Notes: generated by a model not told the origin, from the sequence alone. A stretch of 64,000 nucleotides of DNA from Aurifilum marmelostoma (GCA_027559495.1 JAMXSV010000007.1:868001-932000); one strand, 5' to 3'. Shown: positions 23,613 through 37,383, numbered from the stretch's first letter. Program-made: numbers and translations.

Positions 23613-26600
23613 GAGTGCGTCCTGGTGTTGTGGGTACTGTTGATGAGGAGGTGGTGTTGTAGTCGTGCTGTGTCCAGAATGCCTGGGAAGCTGTTGGCCT
23701 CTCCGCTGCTCCGGCGGAGGGGTCTGTTGGATCTCGTTGGAGGCCAGTTTCGCGACTGAAGGGGGATGGACGTCGAGGTGAATGGGGCCGATCAGAACGT
23801 TGTCGGCGCCTCTTTCAACTTATGAGACTTTTCGAATATTCTTCCTTCTCGCTCTCTCCCTCTGCTTTTCTCTGTCTCTCCCTCTCTCTTGTGTGTGCTC
23901 TGCCACGCCAACTTCAACTTCCTTGTCGGCTTCCCAGATTTGGACCCGTACAACCTCGGACTCGTCGACACGCCTTAGCCCAGGCTTCTCATGTAGGTTG
24001 TCCCCTCCTGCGCGTATGCACGCACCCACTGCAGCCGGCGCGCCGTAGCGAGCAATAGCCAGCCAGACACCTAGCCGAATAGCGTACCGGAGCCGCCGAG
24101 CGTCTCTTGTTTTCCCACCAAAGGTTTTGCTCGTGAGCCCCTTGCCTGTCTCCGCGCTGCGCAACCCCAAAGTCCTTAGCCTCGAGTCGCTGCGGGAAGC
24201 CGCCTCGGCAGATGAGGGAGGGAAACGTGGACGAATGGCCCCGCGCCCGGGAGGTCACGCCGCTTCTCGTGTGATCGTGGGCAGGCAGGGTTGTTCTGGT
24301 CGTGTTGTCGCCTGATGGTGCTCGCTCGCTTGCATCAATTCGCTCAAATCTCGGGAGGCTGCCTGTTGCTGTTGCTGCTGGCGCACTGCGCTTTGGGGTC
24401 GAGGAGGAACGCGGGAGGGAAAGCCAGCAGGACGAGGTACGGCGTCCACTACAGATCTACGAGGAGAACAAGTACAACCACGCAGAGAGGAAAACGGACG
24501 AGGAGGGTCAATTGTACTCAAGAGGTGGGAACAGAAAAAGTGTTTCTGGTAACGTCGGTCGCGTATTAAGAAATGAAGTCGCGCCCCAGACTGCAGCGCA
24601 GCGCAATGTACTGCTGCTTTCCATCCTTCTCACACTCCTACCCTCTTTCGCTCTTTCCACGAAGAAATGTCGCCGCCGAGCCCCCCCTTCCTCAAGTCGA
24701 GAATAGGGAAAGAAATCGGCACTTGACTTGTTCGGGGACCGACAGCAGGGGTGTCAGAAACCCCTCCAGCCAATCCCGTCTTCACAGGCCACCGAGGCGG
24801 GACCCGATTGGGATGCAGGGTCGACCGACGGCGAAACAGGGATTCTAGGGTCTGCAACGATGCCGCTGCAGGTAGTCGTCTTAGGGGGGGTGAGGAAGAG
24901 GGAACCACTGTGTTTCATTGGGGGGACGAAGACGTGGTGGCTTGAGTTACTCCGGAATGTTAGATTGAGTTGTAAAACAACAGCATGGCACCACAACATC
25001 GAAGCCAGTTTATTAATTTTGGTCTGTACTGTACTGCAGTGGAAATACTAATCGGATCAGTCTAGCAACGACAGAGGTGGTGGCCTGGGCGAGGGCGATA
25101 CAAGCCCTGTCCAACCTGTTGGGGGTCCGATTCGGCCCCCAGCTGCGACACTGACACTACAAATGCCCTCAGGAGGGTGGCCTCAACGTAGGCCACACCC
25201 CAGGCAGACACCTTCAAGACGGGTACAAGCACTAGCAAGGCCTCGTCACAAGGTTACCACCCAAGAATACGAGACAGAGCGATTGATTTAGAAAGTTGAG
25301 AAGAGATACCAAAGCAAGGTCCTCTCAGCAAGCAAATCAGCCCTGGCGTGAAAACCCCCACCATCTATCTCCCCGAAACCCTCAGCAGCTGCCACAACCC
25401 CGCCCCCTCCCTCCCCCGGCCTCCCAAAAAGAAAATCATTTCTCTTCTATGCCACACCGGTAACATAAACCAAACCATCAAAGCATGAACAATCAGATGA
25501 ACTTTCCACAGCAGCAGAGGCTAGTGTCTGTTGAACAAGACTGGGCAGCTTTGCATATCCGAGCAGGCTGTACACTGTACCATCGACCGAGCTATCGTAT
25601 CGCACAGCACGGGTATATACTTGGATGGTGTGGTGGTGGTCGTCATCGGCAGGCAGATTGTCAGAGGTCTCGACCATTCGCTCGCTCTATCGAGATTCTC
25701 CCCGTCTTTTCTCTGTAGACGCCAACGGATACTTGCATAAGTGTGCAAGCAGTAATGAAAAATTAATGCGTCATGGCAGATATTTGGGGCTGTCACCACA
25801 ACAACTCGTCATCTCGATGGTCCACCCTACTCCTCTCCCCTTCCCCTGTTGCCGAGGGGTGAGCTGGGCAGCAATAGCCTCGTGTTCCTAGTCCCATGCA
25901 TGCAAAGACCTGAAGCAGCGTCAATGACCTGGCCCCTTCCCTTCATGCAGATCATGGAGGAAACAAAGGGAGAGGGGAAGAAGGAAAAAAAAGAGTTCGA
26001 AGGACTTGAGTGTTTGGCAACATGCAGGCATCCATCATTTCATTTCATATCAGCTAAGTAGCTCCTGTAATTTGGGGGTGGGTGATGATAATTATACACG
26101 AGTGGCGCCTGAGTGCTTTCAAGCAGCAAGGAAAAGATTGAGAAGGCCACATGACGACGACTGACTGGCTACGCAACCGACTACAAGGCAGATCAGGAAA
26201 AGGAAAAACGAGTAAAGAAGAGAGAAAATCGAAATGAGACGAAAAGAAAGGAAAAACAAAAACGAAAAGGGAAAAAAAAAAATTGTTGGTGGGATGACGA
26301 TGACGTTCCGAGCCCAGCAGAAACAGCCTTCCAGCCCAACCTCCCCCTCCATCCACCCCTCCCTCTTCCCTCGATTCCGCCTCGGATCGTGCCGATTCGT
26401 GAGGAGGATATAGCCCAGGTAAGCAAAAATGGTTGTTGCGTCGTCCAGTAATGCCCAAAGAAACAGAATGAGGGATTATAAAGAGGGCGCCCAACGACAA
26501 CAGAATACACGCAGTGTCGCCGTACTCCCTCCCTCTCTTTTTTTTTTTCTTCTTTTCTTTTTTCTTCCTTCCTCCCTTTTTCGATTCCCTTTGCCCCCCC

Positions 26601-27052
26601 CCCACCCCTCCTGCTCCTTGATTGAATCATTCTTCCTTGGTTCCCGCTGATACGTTCAAGGATCTGTGGTTCGTTTTCCCGTAATTCAGTTCAAAAAGAT
26701 AGCCCTCAGCCTTATTTATCCTCAGCCGGTGGCATTCATATCCGATGCCGCCGTCCTTGATCTCCGCAGGCACTGCAATGGAGACGTCTCTTTATTTTCC
26801 CACCCTTTTCTTCCCTCTCTCTGATACCTGCAACGTATTCGATGAGTGAATATCCATATAGATTTAAATGGAAGCACCGGTGGACGGAACAGATGATTTC
26901 AGATCATGTGTGGGAAGTCAGCTTGACTCTTCCTTATCAGACCTTGTTTGTCCAGAGATAGTAGGTAGGTAGGAAGGTGGGTAAGGTCCTTTCCCCCCAT
27001 CGTTCTCCCCTCCTTCTTCTTTTGACGGGTGTCGGGTTGGCTGTTCATCTCA
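23613..27052. other. 3.4-kb gene-poor region between two minus-strand genes
   Basis: The part next to 23612 is C/T-rich and carries several short upstream ATGs on the minus strand, fitting a long 5' leader of the Zn2Cys6 gene. Further on there is a purine-rich stretch (about 26200-26285) and a pyrimidine-rich stretch (about 26535-26600). No gene is supported. Confidence 0.5.
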
Positions 27053-28338
27053 TCAGACCCGGTTGAACCTCATGGCGGCAGCCTTGGCTCTCTCCTGTAT
27101 CTGCTGCTCGGTGGAGATGTACAGCCTGTCCAGGTAGTCCATGGCCTGAGCATCCTTTAGTATCTTTGCGACCTGGATCCCGGCGCTGATGAGCTGCAGG
27201 ATGTTCCTGTCGTCCTTCAGGGGCCGGCTCTGGTGCTTGGCGGCGTGCCTCATCTCCAGGCTGTTCTCGAGTATGGTGACAAACTGCTTGATCTGGCCAT
27301 TGTACAGGACCCTCGCGGGGATCCTCCTCTTGGTCGCCAGCCGCTTGAGCAGGTACACCCACTCGGTCCACTCGCGGTCGTGGGGCCGCTCGACGGGGCG
27401 CATGTCCTGGGTGAGCGGGATGGGGAACTGGTACTTGGCGACAAAGTCGTATGCGCACTGCGACAGGCGGTCGTTGACCTGCGAGAGCACGCTGTCCTGC
27501 TCCTGCACCAGCAGGTTGGTGGGCAGATGGGGCAGCTCACGCTCCTGCATCGCAATGTATTCTGGCGGTGGCCGCTGGAGGAACTGGTGTGGGCCGTCAA
27601 ACTCGTCACGGTTCGAGGGTCTCCGCTGCGAGCGCTTGCCGTTGGACGAGGATGACTTGTGGTGCTTGCTTCCAGGCGGCGTGGTCCCCGTGCTCTCGCC
27701 CATCGAGTAGTCGGAGAGGCTGGGTGAGGCCATGAGGTCGTCCATCGGGTCTACTGGCGAGAAGCGGCCTTGGGAATCCCAGTTTGGCGGGCTCGAGCTC
27801 TTGAACGACCCATAGGCTTGTTGTTGTTGTTGCGATTGTGCCAGCGTCCCTGTGGTCCCGTATGTCACCGCCAGAGGTCTGCTGCCGGAAGAGGAGGAGG
27901 AGCAGTTGTAGGATGGGGTGGTGGAATAGGTCGTCTCCGATCGTCCATGGCTGGTCGTTATGGCGGCTGCTGCTGCTGCTGCTGAGGTGCTGCTCCCTGG
28001 GAGACTATAGGCTGAGGTGCTCGCTCCGTACGTTACACTTCGCAGGGGATCGTCATCATCGGCGCCCAACTTTCCAGGGGGGTGGGGGTGGTTTGCATAT
28101 GGATATTTTTTTTCTTCTTCTCTTTGTCTTGCCTTACCTCTGTGGGTTGGTGTATGATGCATTAACATTATCATAAGTTCCCCTGCTGGAGTATGGCTCC
28201 TGGTACACGATCGGGCTTTACCTTCAGAGTTAGCGGGCGCGCAGTCCGTAGCAGGGGATCGGTCACATCTCTCAGTCCGCACCTTCGTGTCGCCCAAGGT
28301 CCTTTGGAGCTCCTGTAGGAATAGTCTGGCTGTGCCAT
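27053..28338 (-). CDS. Conserved fungal hypothetical protein
   Basis: The 3' exon (28069-27053) reads a Ser-rich, Ala-run-containing N-terminal half (SSTSAAAAAAAITTSHG) and a dense helical C-terminal domain (EYIAMQERELPHLPTNLLVQ; QCAYDFVAKYQFPIPLTQDM; REWTEWVYLLKRLATKRRIP; ending AKAAAMRFNRV) that looks conserved and globular. I cannot name the family. My preferred first exon is 28338-28222 (MAQPDYSYRSSKGPWATRR, good ATG context), joined in phase by a 152-bp intron (GTAAAG donor, GAAAG acceptor) to give about 377 aa. An alternative is an unspliced frame from 28417 (454 aa), whose first 120 residues look non-protein-like. Function unknown; a nuclear or regulatory role would be a guess from the low-complexity half. 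Confidence 0.72.
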
Positions 28339-31300
28339 CTTGAAGAATCCACTCCGTGTGTCCGCGGGTCGGGTATCCGGATATCCAAACAAAAAAAGGG
28401 TCGAGATAGGGATGCACACCTGGGAATGGCCACTGGAATAAAAAAGCACAAGCAGAAAAGAAAAGAAGAAAAAAAAAGAGAGAAATGCAGACAAACAGTC
28501 AGTCTCGTGAAGGGAGAAGCATGTGGCCACGGCACACACACACGCACAAAGGTTCAAGATATTTCCACTGGCGTGCTCAAAGCAAAAATGGTCCAAGGGA
28601 AGTCCTCTCTCTTCTTGTCAGGCCAAATTTTGTTTTACTCCTGGGTTGTCCTCTGGAAGTATTGGGTCCGTTCATCCAGGAGATCCACGGCTATTGCAGT
28701 TGGTCCTTCCTCTGGAATATGTGTCTTTTTTTGTTTCCTTTTCGTGGTGCGCTCGGGTTTGCGGAATGGACGGCGACTCGTACAAAAGCCTTCGTCCTTG
28801 GTGTGGTCCTCCGGATTGGGATGATGCGGGTGAAGCAGCTGTTGCTCGTAGCGGAAAAAGCTCAAGAAGCGACAGGCTGACTTCTTCTTGTTCTCTCTTC
28901 AAGACCTTGTGGCTCCAGTGGTCAGGACGGACTCCAGATCGGTGAACCAATTTACCAAAAATGTGCCGACAAAGAATTCGAAGTCCGGGGGGTTGGTTTT
29001 ATCTACTCTCGGCGAGTGGCAAGAAAGGAACCTCGAGATGAGGGCCGAAGACTACCTCACGAGCAGGGCGGCAGGATGAATCAAGGCTGGAGACAATATC
29101 GACACGATGTCCTCAAGTCGCCACTAGGCTCCACACGACCAGGAACAGCGGACTTCCACCGTCGAGCCACAAAGCTGCAAGCAATCCCCGTGGAGGCGGG
29201 CGACAAGAACCAGAAGTCGGGCGTGTGGAAGAGAGAAGGAAATCCCAGTGTGCTTTGCCGTACCGTACCGTACCGTACCACACACACACATACGGCGCGG
29301 ACAGCTGCTTCTTCTCGAACCTGAACTGTGTCAAGGATGATTGCGCGTCTGAGGAAAAAAGTGTGAGATGTGACAGACGAGCTGGCTCGGTTCCAGGGAG
29401 ATCCCAGGCCAAGCACAGCTGGCTGTAAGTCCCCGCACTTCTATCCTCCTGCTCATGAGCAGAAAGTCCAACCCCCCTCCACCCCCCTGAGCAGACACCG
29501 GGACTGTCAGCTTCAGCAGGTACAAAAGGGGGTACCCGTTGGGCCTCGACGCGACGTTATGATGTGGCCCAAGGGTGGATGGGAAGATGCATCCAGCGTC
29601 GGGATTTTGGGGAATGCCAGGTTTTGCAGGGGAGCCCCCAGGTCGTTTGGGCATGGTGACAGCACACTTGTTACGTTGGGCAGTGAAATATGCACAACTG
29701 CAGCCCAACGGAAGCATTGATGCCAGACCCGCAGGTCATCTCACAGAAAGAAAAAGTAACTGGCTTCAGAGTGCAAACCATAGCCGGCGATAGGCTCGAT
29801 ATGCCGGGGTGGCACACAACAGCAGAGATCTATCTCTGTCTTGTGTGTGATCCGATAGGACTGCGTTCAGGGTTGCAGCTGAAGCAGGACATTGCAAACA
29901 CCCTGAGTAAGCCATGACGGGCTCCGTCTCAGTCTCGGTCATCATGGTCACTCTGCAGATGCAATGACTCAATTTGGTTTTCGATTCCAACACCACAGCC
30001 GTGGTGCCCGTTCATTCCACTGCATGCAAGCGAAGGGGACTGCGACTGTCTCCAAAGTTACTTGTTTTCGTCTCTTTCGTCTTTTCCCTTCTCTATTATC
30101 GGCTTTACTCGCGAGAATCTGAGCCGTCGCGTGGTCCAGCGGTCGGGAACGTCTATGCTGCTGGGAATACGTCGTATCTGCTAACTTTCCACGCGGATTA
30201 GATTTGTACCCATTGGGGTACCATGTCTCCCTGCTGGGCGATTCGGCCGAGTCGTTTCTGTCGCGAGCTGCTCCACCGGGCCAGACACGATACACACAAA
30301 AATATATTCTATGGTGTTTCTGGATCGCTGAAACATTGTCAGGCTGCTTGGTGGGCATGATTTCGATCGCACAGATTACTGAGTGCATGCTTCTGCATTT
30401 TTCCCCGATTGCGAAATCCTCGGGCGCTGGTGGACTCAGGTTTCATCTCTCCGGCATGGCGAGCTCACTGGCAGATCCCGACGGCGTGTCCTCTGGTCTG
30501 ACAGATGCAACTGTTTCCGGCACTTACCTCTGCGCGATCTGCGCTTAAGAACGAGGTCATGGCAGCACGGTGCCATGCTGCATCAGCGGCTTGATCTTAC
30601 CAGAGAGAGGCTGTTATGCTATTCGGGCGGATCTCGAGCGGTTAAGCAGAGCGAAAACGCGGGTGGGTTGCATTTCTGCCTCCTGCTGACCATCACAACC
30701 GAGAGCACGGGGACACGAAATTTCAGACTGTGTAGGCTCGATCATTCCTGTGGGATTGTAAGTGGCTGGACGACGCCATTCGCCATCCCAACCCATACAA
30801 CCAATGTGTAGCTCTCTTTTGTCTGCGACGCAGAGGCGCTTACCTCTAGAGACGGCGGTCTGACCTGAAGTCGCTGCAATCCAACCAGATGACCACCTGG
30901 AAAGCCATCTGCAGGTTGGGCATCAATGCAGCCCCTCACTATCCTGCCGTCCTGATTCTAGAGCGACGCCCCAATGTTCAGCCATCGTCCAAGCCCACCC
31001 TTCTAGAGTGCATGCTTCCAGCTCGTCTGCATCCCGGAGCTCAGAGTAATGTCGCAACTGGGCGCCGAGTTAAGATGCGAGGAGGAAATTGAGTGGCGGC
31101 ACGGGCTGATATCACAAGGAGTGGGTCCCTTTGTGCTTTCAAGTGCGATCCAGGCCTGCATGTATCGATGGTATGACTTTCTCCGGTGGTGTCCTTCGTT
31201 GTGGTGTCGATAATATCACCCTCCACATTGCTCAGGGAAATTGCCTCTGCTCTCCACTCTCCATACCTCGCATAGCGAAATGGCTAGATGTTCCAATCAG

Positions 31301-34300
31301 TTTCGGAAACCATGCACTCCGGTGTAAGCTAGTGAAAGCTGCGCTGCCTGGCTGTGGGCGAGCACAGTAGATGGCCGAGCTGTTCCGGTGGTCTTCTTTT
31401 GCACTATGCGCTGACATTGTGCCAGTCTTGGAAGGAGCCATTGCATCTGCATGAATGCTTTCGTTGCAAGCGAGCCTCTGCCCTAGTATCTTGTCAGTCC
31501 AGTCGGCGGTTCACAGCTCCAACGACTTGAAGCCAGATCAGAGCCATTCTTCCCAGATCTCATCTCCGTAAACGAGCCGATCATCCCTCCTCTCATATGC
31601 CCACCGGTTCGGTTAGGCTATACATTCGGCCACCGCCCCCCCCTCCCCGGGGGGCCTCTCTGCGGCTCTCAGGGTGCCTTCTCCACGAGAGAACTGGAGG
31701 TTTGCCAGAACAAAACAGTTGTGGCTAATATGGTCTGAGATCCATTTGTGGTCGAGCAGCAAGGAGATCCCATGTCCAGATGCTCACTCTATTGAGTGAT
31801 ATAGAGTAAAGTGTGGCCGCATTTACCTTGACTAGACAGCCGATTCACAGTAAGCAATGCAGGCTCGGTGGAAATTCCTCCATAGACCAGAAGGACAGAA
31901 GAGTGCCACCGATGGAGACATCTGTTCCCATAATATTGACCTTTCGAGGCCAACGGTATGCTGCTAGATGACGGTGAATGAGACCCATTGACGTGACTGA
32001 TCTCGTCGGTTGCGTGCATCGAGATTTCCGGAGCATGACGTCCCCAAACGACGACGGCACGGCCTGACAAGAGGACCGCGTGCCCACGGAGAATTTCGTA
32101 TGCAGTGCCAGAGTTGTTCAACCAATGAGCTGGTGTCTTGACGAGATTGCGTGTGGTCGTCTTGGCTCGTCTTACAGAGCCATCATGACGAGCAGTCTTT
32201 TTGACTCTTGCTTTCCATCTCAGTGACCGTGTTGGACCAGGCCTAGAATCCAGGTGGCTTCACGATGCCAATCCATCTGGGATCCGGAGGTATTAAATCA
32301 AGAAGACAAAGGAAGAAGATGAGATCAAGAAAAGCTGCAGTCTGGCCACCCAAGATCATGATCTAGGCACGAACATCAGGATGATTCTGTACTGGTTGGC
32401 GCTGCCTCCTGAGAGACAGTCACACTGGGAAGCACTAGTGAGTCTGCAGGTGGTACCGCTGCAGGTTCCGGAACAACACACGTCTATCAGCAGCGGGGAC
32501 ACCGGGCGAAGAAAGAGTTACATGTCGAGGATGGGACACGCTCCGGCCAGTATGGCACGTATCGTGATGCTTTCATCAGCAGTCTCACCGGGCTCGAGGT
32601 CGTGTTATCATGGAAGCGAGGCTGTAGACCTGATGCCAGTCAGCTCAGAACCCGGATCCCGAACGAGGGAGTCTTCATCTCAAGCTCTGCTGCAGATCCC
32701 ATCAAAGCGGGGTGCTCTTCCCAGTTTCCCAGATTGCCAGCCTCGTTGTTGGATGACAGGGACAACATTGTGCCGGGTAAAAACTTGGTCATTGCTATTG
32801 AGATCAGCACGAGAGTCTCGGCACTCTGATGCCCAGAAAGCCAGGCTCCCCACCTCATCGCTAACCGCGTTTGCAGTGGAATCTTCTTTAAATTTTGATT
32901 TTTTTTTCCTTTCCTTCGACCATGCAGGGAACCGACCGAATCATGGCGTTATCAGAGTTGGAGCACAACCTCACCCAGGCCAAAGTTTGCGCCGATGGAA
33001 CCGGATTCCTCAGAGTCCGGGATGAAGGTCGCGATTGACTGGCTGGAGAGACGCCCCGAGCGTCCCGTGCGTGGAGCACTTATGCACGAACCTGGGCGTG
33101 ATAAGAAATTGGACTGCCCTCCTGCATGGATGCGTTGTCTTCGCATGAAGCATGCTGGCCAGTTGAGTGTCGTGGCAGACCATCCTCACTGCTGGACTAT
33201 TGGCTGGGAGGATGGTATCCTACACGCCCGGCTCAGTGCCCCGCATGTCCTGGAGGCAGGCAGGTTGGTCTTGTGGTCCTTCTGACGACGCAGATGAAGC
33301 TGACGGCCCAGCCAGCCACGCGCACGAGGAGGAGTCGGTGAGAGGTGACAGACGAATGAAAGCTGCAGGCGTCGAGTGCCAGCTCACACCTCGAGACTAC
33401 TTCTGCTGCGGCCAATGTGACAGCCCGTCTGGGAGTGCATATCTAGTGTTCTTTGTAGGAGGTGATGGGACGATACGGGCATGAGGAGGCGCCGTGATGA
33501 GGCCGGCTTGTGGTGTCTGTTGGTTCTCGTGATGGACAACGAGGCAGGAGGGGGAGCTGGTCGGGTGGGACGTTGGGAGGAAAGAGCAATAAAGGGGGGG
33601 CGGGGATTGATGTTCATTGCTTGGCAGTTACAGGGGGTGACTACAGGGGTGATAGCGTCCTCAAACTACGCAGTGGGGTAGGGAACAAGGCATCTGTCCA
33701 GTGGGCGTTTGCCAGCACAGCACAGTGGGTCTCGCCAATTTCAAGGCTCTGATCGCAGGCTCGGGCCCTGTCATGGGCCCTGTAGGCCCATCTGCAAGCT
33801 TAAAACCCAACCGTGTCCCTCTCAGTGCCCAACCTTCCCCCGTGCTCTCCTTTCCTTTCCTCATCAACATCGTCATCACCGTCACCATACAGCAACCCAT
33901 CGGACCATTTCAGCCCAACCTCACAACCCACTCTGGACTTCCCCTGCTGATCTCCCGCTGTATTGTTGCCCTTTCGCCACCTCTTATCTATCCACAACCT
34001 GACCCGGCCCCGGACTTGCCCTCGAGTGCCACTTGCTTTTTTTTTCCACTACACACAGGACCCCTTCTCTTGTTCTCTCTTCCTGTCCATCTGCTACAAA
34101 CCCTTTTCTTGAGGACTTTCTACCAACAACTTGCAAAAAGAAAGAAACGCTCAAAGGAAGAACAGGCCGTTCTGGAAACTTGCCCGTTGATTTCTTTCCA
34201 CTCCCAAGGATCGCACTCTCTGCTGTTGCTGCTTTTGCTGCTTCTGCCGAGACCACCACAACCATACTGTTGTGCCTCTCGAGGATTATACCATCCAGGT

Positions 34301-34399
34301 GTATCATACCTCTGATCAATTTTGTCAAGTGTGATACTGTCAAACCTAGGACCTTCGAGCAATCCCGCTCCCCAGGACTCTCCCAAAGGAACTTCCAAA
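28339..34399. other. 6-kb gene-poor region
   Basis: The largest gene desert of the window. Open frames up to about 214 codons (32381-33025) occur but show no family likeness or splice logic. A (CCGTA)4 run followed by CA repeats lies at about 29258-29292. From about 33700 the plus strand becomes C/T-rich and T-rich, fitting the promoter and 5' leader of the C2H2 gene. No mobile element was recognised. Confidence 0.5.
29258..29292 (+). repeat. CCGTA and CA microsatellites
   Basis: Four tandem CCGTA units are followed at once by CA dinucleotide repeats. Confidence 0.85.
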
Positions 34400-37383
34400 A
34401 TGGTCTCTTCAATCCGCTCGGACCCTTCTGGATACACCATGGACCAGACCAACAGGAGAATGCAGAATGTTACTGCTACTACTACTACGAGGTATACTAT
34501 TTTAACCTTTCCTTGTTTGTTTCCCCGGGAGGCGTTTTTGTGTTTTTCCAAAAAGTCCGCCGTTATGGCGCGCAAAGGTCATGTATGTTCTTGATACCTG
34601 TCCACATTGGAAATCTTGTCCCATCACCAAGGCATACCGGACACCACAGGCCCTCTGCATCATCCTGGGACATCGACAACTACCACAGGACCAAGGACAC
34701 CATATCCGGGATAACTATCGTGCATGCCCCTTCTCTTGGACATGTGTGGATGAACCTCTTCTCCAGGACCCAGGATCTAAAAATTACAACAATGACGTCT
34801 GAAAGCGTCTTGCATCACCTTGTTGATGCTCAGGTAAGTATGACCTCGTGTCTGCATACTAGCAACAGCTTCCGGCCGTTGGACGGTTTGTACCATGCCT
34901 ATCACTGGAGTCTTTTTTTGTTCTTGCCATGGATCGACATCTTGAACTGCTTTTGGCCAACACAAACACCTGGAATGGACTTTATCTGGCTCTTAGTATC
35001 AACTTCGATCCCCTGAGATGGGCACCCTGGAATCTCTCCCATTACTTGGAATCCAACAAATTCAACGTCACTTGCGTCCGAGGGATTGGCAGTTTTATTC
35101 TGATTGCCTGTGCAGCCGCACGTGGATACAGCATCACCGTGACTCAACCCTAAAAAGGATATTCTGGCACACTCGGCTTTTCTCAATTCGTTGGATCCAG
35201 TTCTCAGGACAACGCTGCACGACGTGGGACGCTGTCCCTCTGCCTTTTTCTAATTACTGCTGTGCAGTTTTCTGTTGCTGCCTGTTCTTTTGCCATATTT
35301 TCGACCCATGGAACTCTTGACTCGTCCTTTCACATGGATCTGGTCTCTGTACTTACCTGGATGCACTCCCCATGGACTCCTGAACATCCCGCGGCCCTAG
35401 GATGCAAGATGGCTCTTGTCAGGTCCTACATGGATTTTTATCGATTTGGTCTGTAAACGTCCTACCCTAAAGACTAGCTGTTGTAAGCAAAGACTAACCT
35501 GTCGCAACAGGACAAAGTTGTACCATCTTGATGAACTGGCCTGTTTTGCTTTGACCATTTCTTTTTTTTTTTTTTTGTTCTCCGGTTTTTGGTGTTTCAT
35601 TTCCTTTTCTCGGGACCGTAGTGGTCAATTCGGCAAGAGGTTCGTGGAGACACAGGACACTGACCTTTTCGACTCAGCGACTACAGTTACTCCCAGCCCA
35701 TGCCTTCAGCTTCCTCTGGAATTTTCTCTTTTTCTCAAACAGGACCATCAGCTGATCCGTCAGGATCGGCATGGGACAATGCGACAGTTGCAGCAGGTTC
35801 ACAGAACTTCTTCGCGGACCAAGGAGAATCCGAGGAGTACCCCTTCACACTGGGATCTTTTCCCGCTAGAAGCCGGATGGAGGCCATGGATGATTTCCAA
35901 GCTATCTGGATGCCAACTGCACCAGCAGTCTGCCAGGATCAGACCCAGAAGGCTGAGCCAATGCGTCGAATCTCCTCCAAGGGTTCTGCATCTAGCCACA
36001 AGACTGTCGACTCTGTTCCAAGCAGGAGCCCGTCCGGGCTCCAGACGGCAATGTCACAATGCGCCTCTCAGGCGTCTAGCTTTGACATGACAGGTAATGA
36101 ATCCACCGCCTACACGGACGGACTCAGGGGCAATGGTCGTTCCATGGATTCTCAGTTCCTCTTCCAGCAGCCCCACAGCTTGACGACAACGCCGGAGATG
36201 ATGTACTCCCACATGGATGGACACGGCGCCTCCTCAGGCCTGAATGACTTTGCTGCCGCCCAGCACGTCGACCCTGTGAACCTGAACTTCGAGACCAGCG
36301 TGTCTGGTGGCTCACCTGCCACGACCTGGGACAACCTGAGTGAGGTGACCACACCAAAAGATGACACCTGGGGCCCCTATCTGCAGAGCTCACCCAACAC
36401 CAGTGTCTCGTCCGGCTCTCCTAGCATCCCTGTCATGGATAACTTTAGCCTTGGCGGTCCTGCCATGCAGCCCATGATGGCCGGTGCAAACCTGGAGATC
36501 AACATGTCTGCTGTTGTGGGTGATGAGCAGGCCCAGATGCAGGACTGGACCGGTTCGCTTTCTGGTAACGAGGTTGAGAATGCCAGGGACCACCCTCTCT
36601 ACAGGACCGCACTGCCAGGATCCGATGGTCTCTACCACTGTCCTTGGGAAGGTCAGACTGGCTGCTGCCACCGGCCAGAGAAGCTCAAGTGCAACTACGA
36701 GTGAGTCGTCTCGAGAGATTTACTGCCCAACTTCCTGTCCTCGTACTTACAGTCCCTCGTCATGACACAGCAAATTCGTTGATTCCCACCTGAAGCCGTA
36801 CCGTTGCAAGATGGACAGCTGCAAGGAGCTGCCCTTTTCCTCCACAGCATGCCTGCTCCGACATGAGAGGGAGGCGCACGGTATGCATGGCCACGGCACG
36901 AAGCCTTACCCTTGCACCTTCAGTGGATGTGACCGTGCCCAACCCGGAAATGGCTTTCCTCGCAAGTGGAACCTCCACGATCACATGCAGCGTGTCCACA
37001 ATGCTGCCCCTCCCTCGCCTGAGGACGATGGACGCAAGGATGCCACCAGATCCAGGAAGAGGAAGAGCGACACGAGCGGTAGCAGCACCGGTCGCAAGTC
37101 TCCCAAATCCCGCAAGACCAGCCCAAAGATGCAACCACAGGTGCCAGTCAAGGTTGACATGGCAGCCAAACTCCGAGAGGAATGGTCTACCACCCAGGCT
37201 GGCCTGCCCAGCATTGTCCAGGAACTCGATCAGATTGATGGTCCCACGGTCATGATGCAGATCAACCGCCTCAGAGACAGCCTGAACACCCTGGAGAGGA
37301 TCCACACGGAATACACTGCCCATACCAAGAGCACCGACCCGGCTCAACTCCAGGGCCTCCACTACGTGCAGTCATCTGGCTGA
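34400..37383 (+). CDS. C2H2 zinc-finger transcription factor
   Basis: Certain part: exon 35678/35700-36700 and exon 36771-37383, joined by a 70-bp intron (GTGAGT, ACACAG) that falls inside the zinc-finger region (KCNYD|KFVDSHLKPYRC). The finger region has Cys and His pairs in YHCPWEGQTGCC, YRCKMDSCKELPF...LRHEREAH and YPCTFSGCDRAQP...DHMQRVH, followed by a basic Ser/Arg/Lys-rich stretch and a helical C terminus. Residues before it are Ser/Gly/Asn-rich. Likely start: a small exon at 34400-34491 (MVSSIRSDPSGYTMDQTNRR, good ATG context, donor GTATAC) joins in phase to an acceptor at 35677, giving a 1186-bp first intron and TTTTSDYSYSQPMPSASSG. If that exon is not used, translation could start at 35700. 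Nuclear regulator; targets unknown. Confidence 0.85.
34492..35677 (+). other. Proposed long first intron or leader region of the C2H2 gene
   Basis: The stretch is T-rich with a run of 15 or so T bases near 35561-35576. It holds a strong extra donor (CAG followed by GTAAGT at 34834), so an additional exon ending at 34833 or alternative leader exons are possible. Length, about 1.2 kb, is far above the other introns in the window. Confidence 0.45.
36701..36770 (+). other. Intron inside the zinc-finger region
   Basis: The donor GTGAGT follows AACTACGA and the acceptor is GACACAG; the join restores Asp and a continuous zinc-finger reading. Confidence 0.88.

Noticed and set aside
30130..30205. tRNA-like A-box (TGGTCCAGCGGTCGGG)
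   Set aside because: No B-box or cloverleaf partner follows, so a tRNA is not supported.
32381..33025. 214-codon plus-strand frame in the gene desert
   Set aside because: Amino-acid composition is irregular and no splice or domain evidence supports it.
34033..35016. 327-codon plus-strand frame before the C2H2 gene
   Set aside because: It overlaps the leader exon in another frame, is rich in unusual residues and looks like an accidental open frame in C/T-rich sequence.
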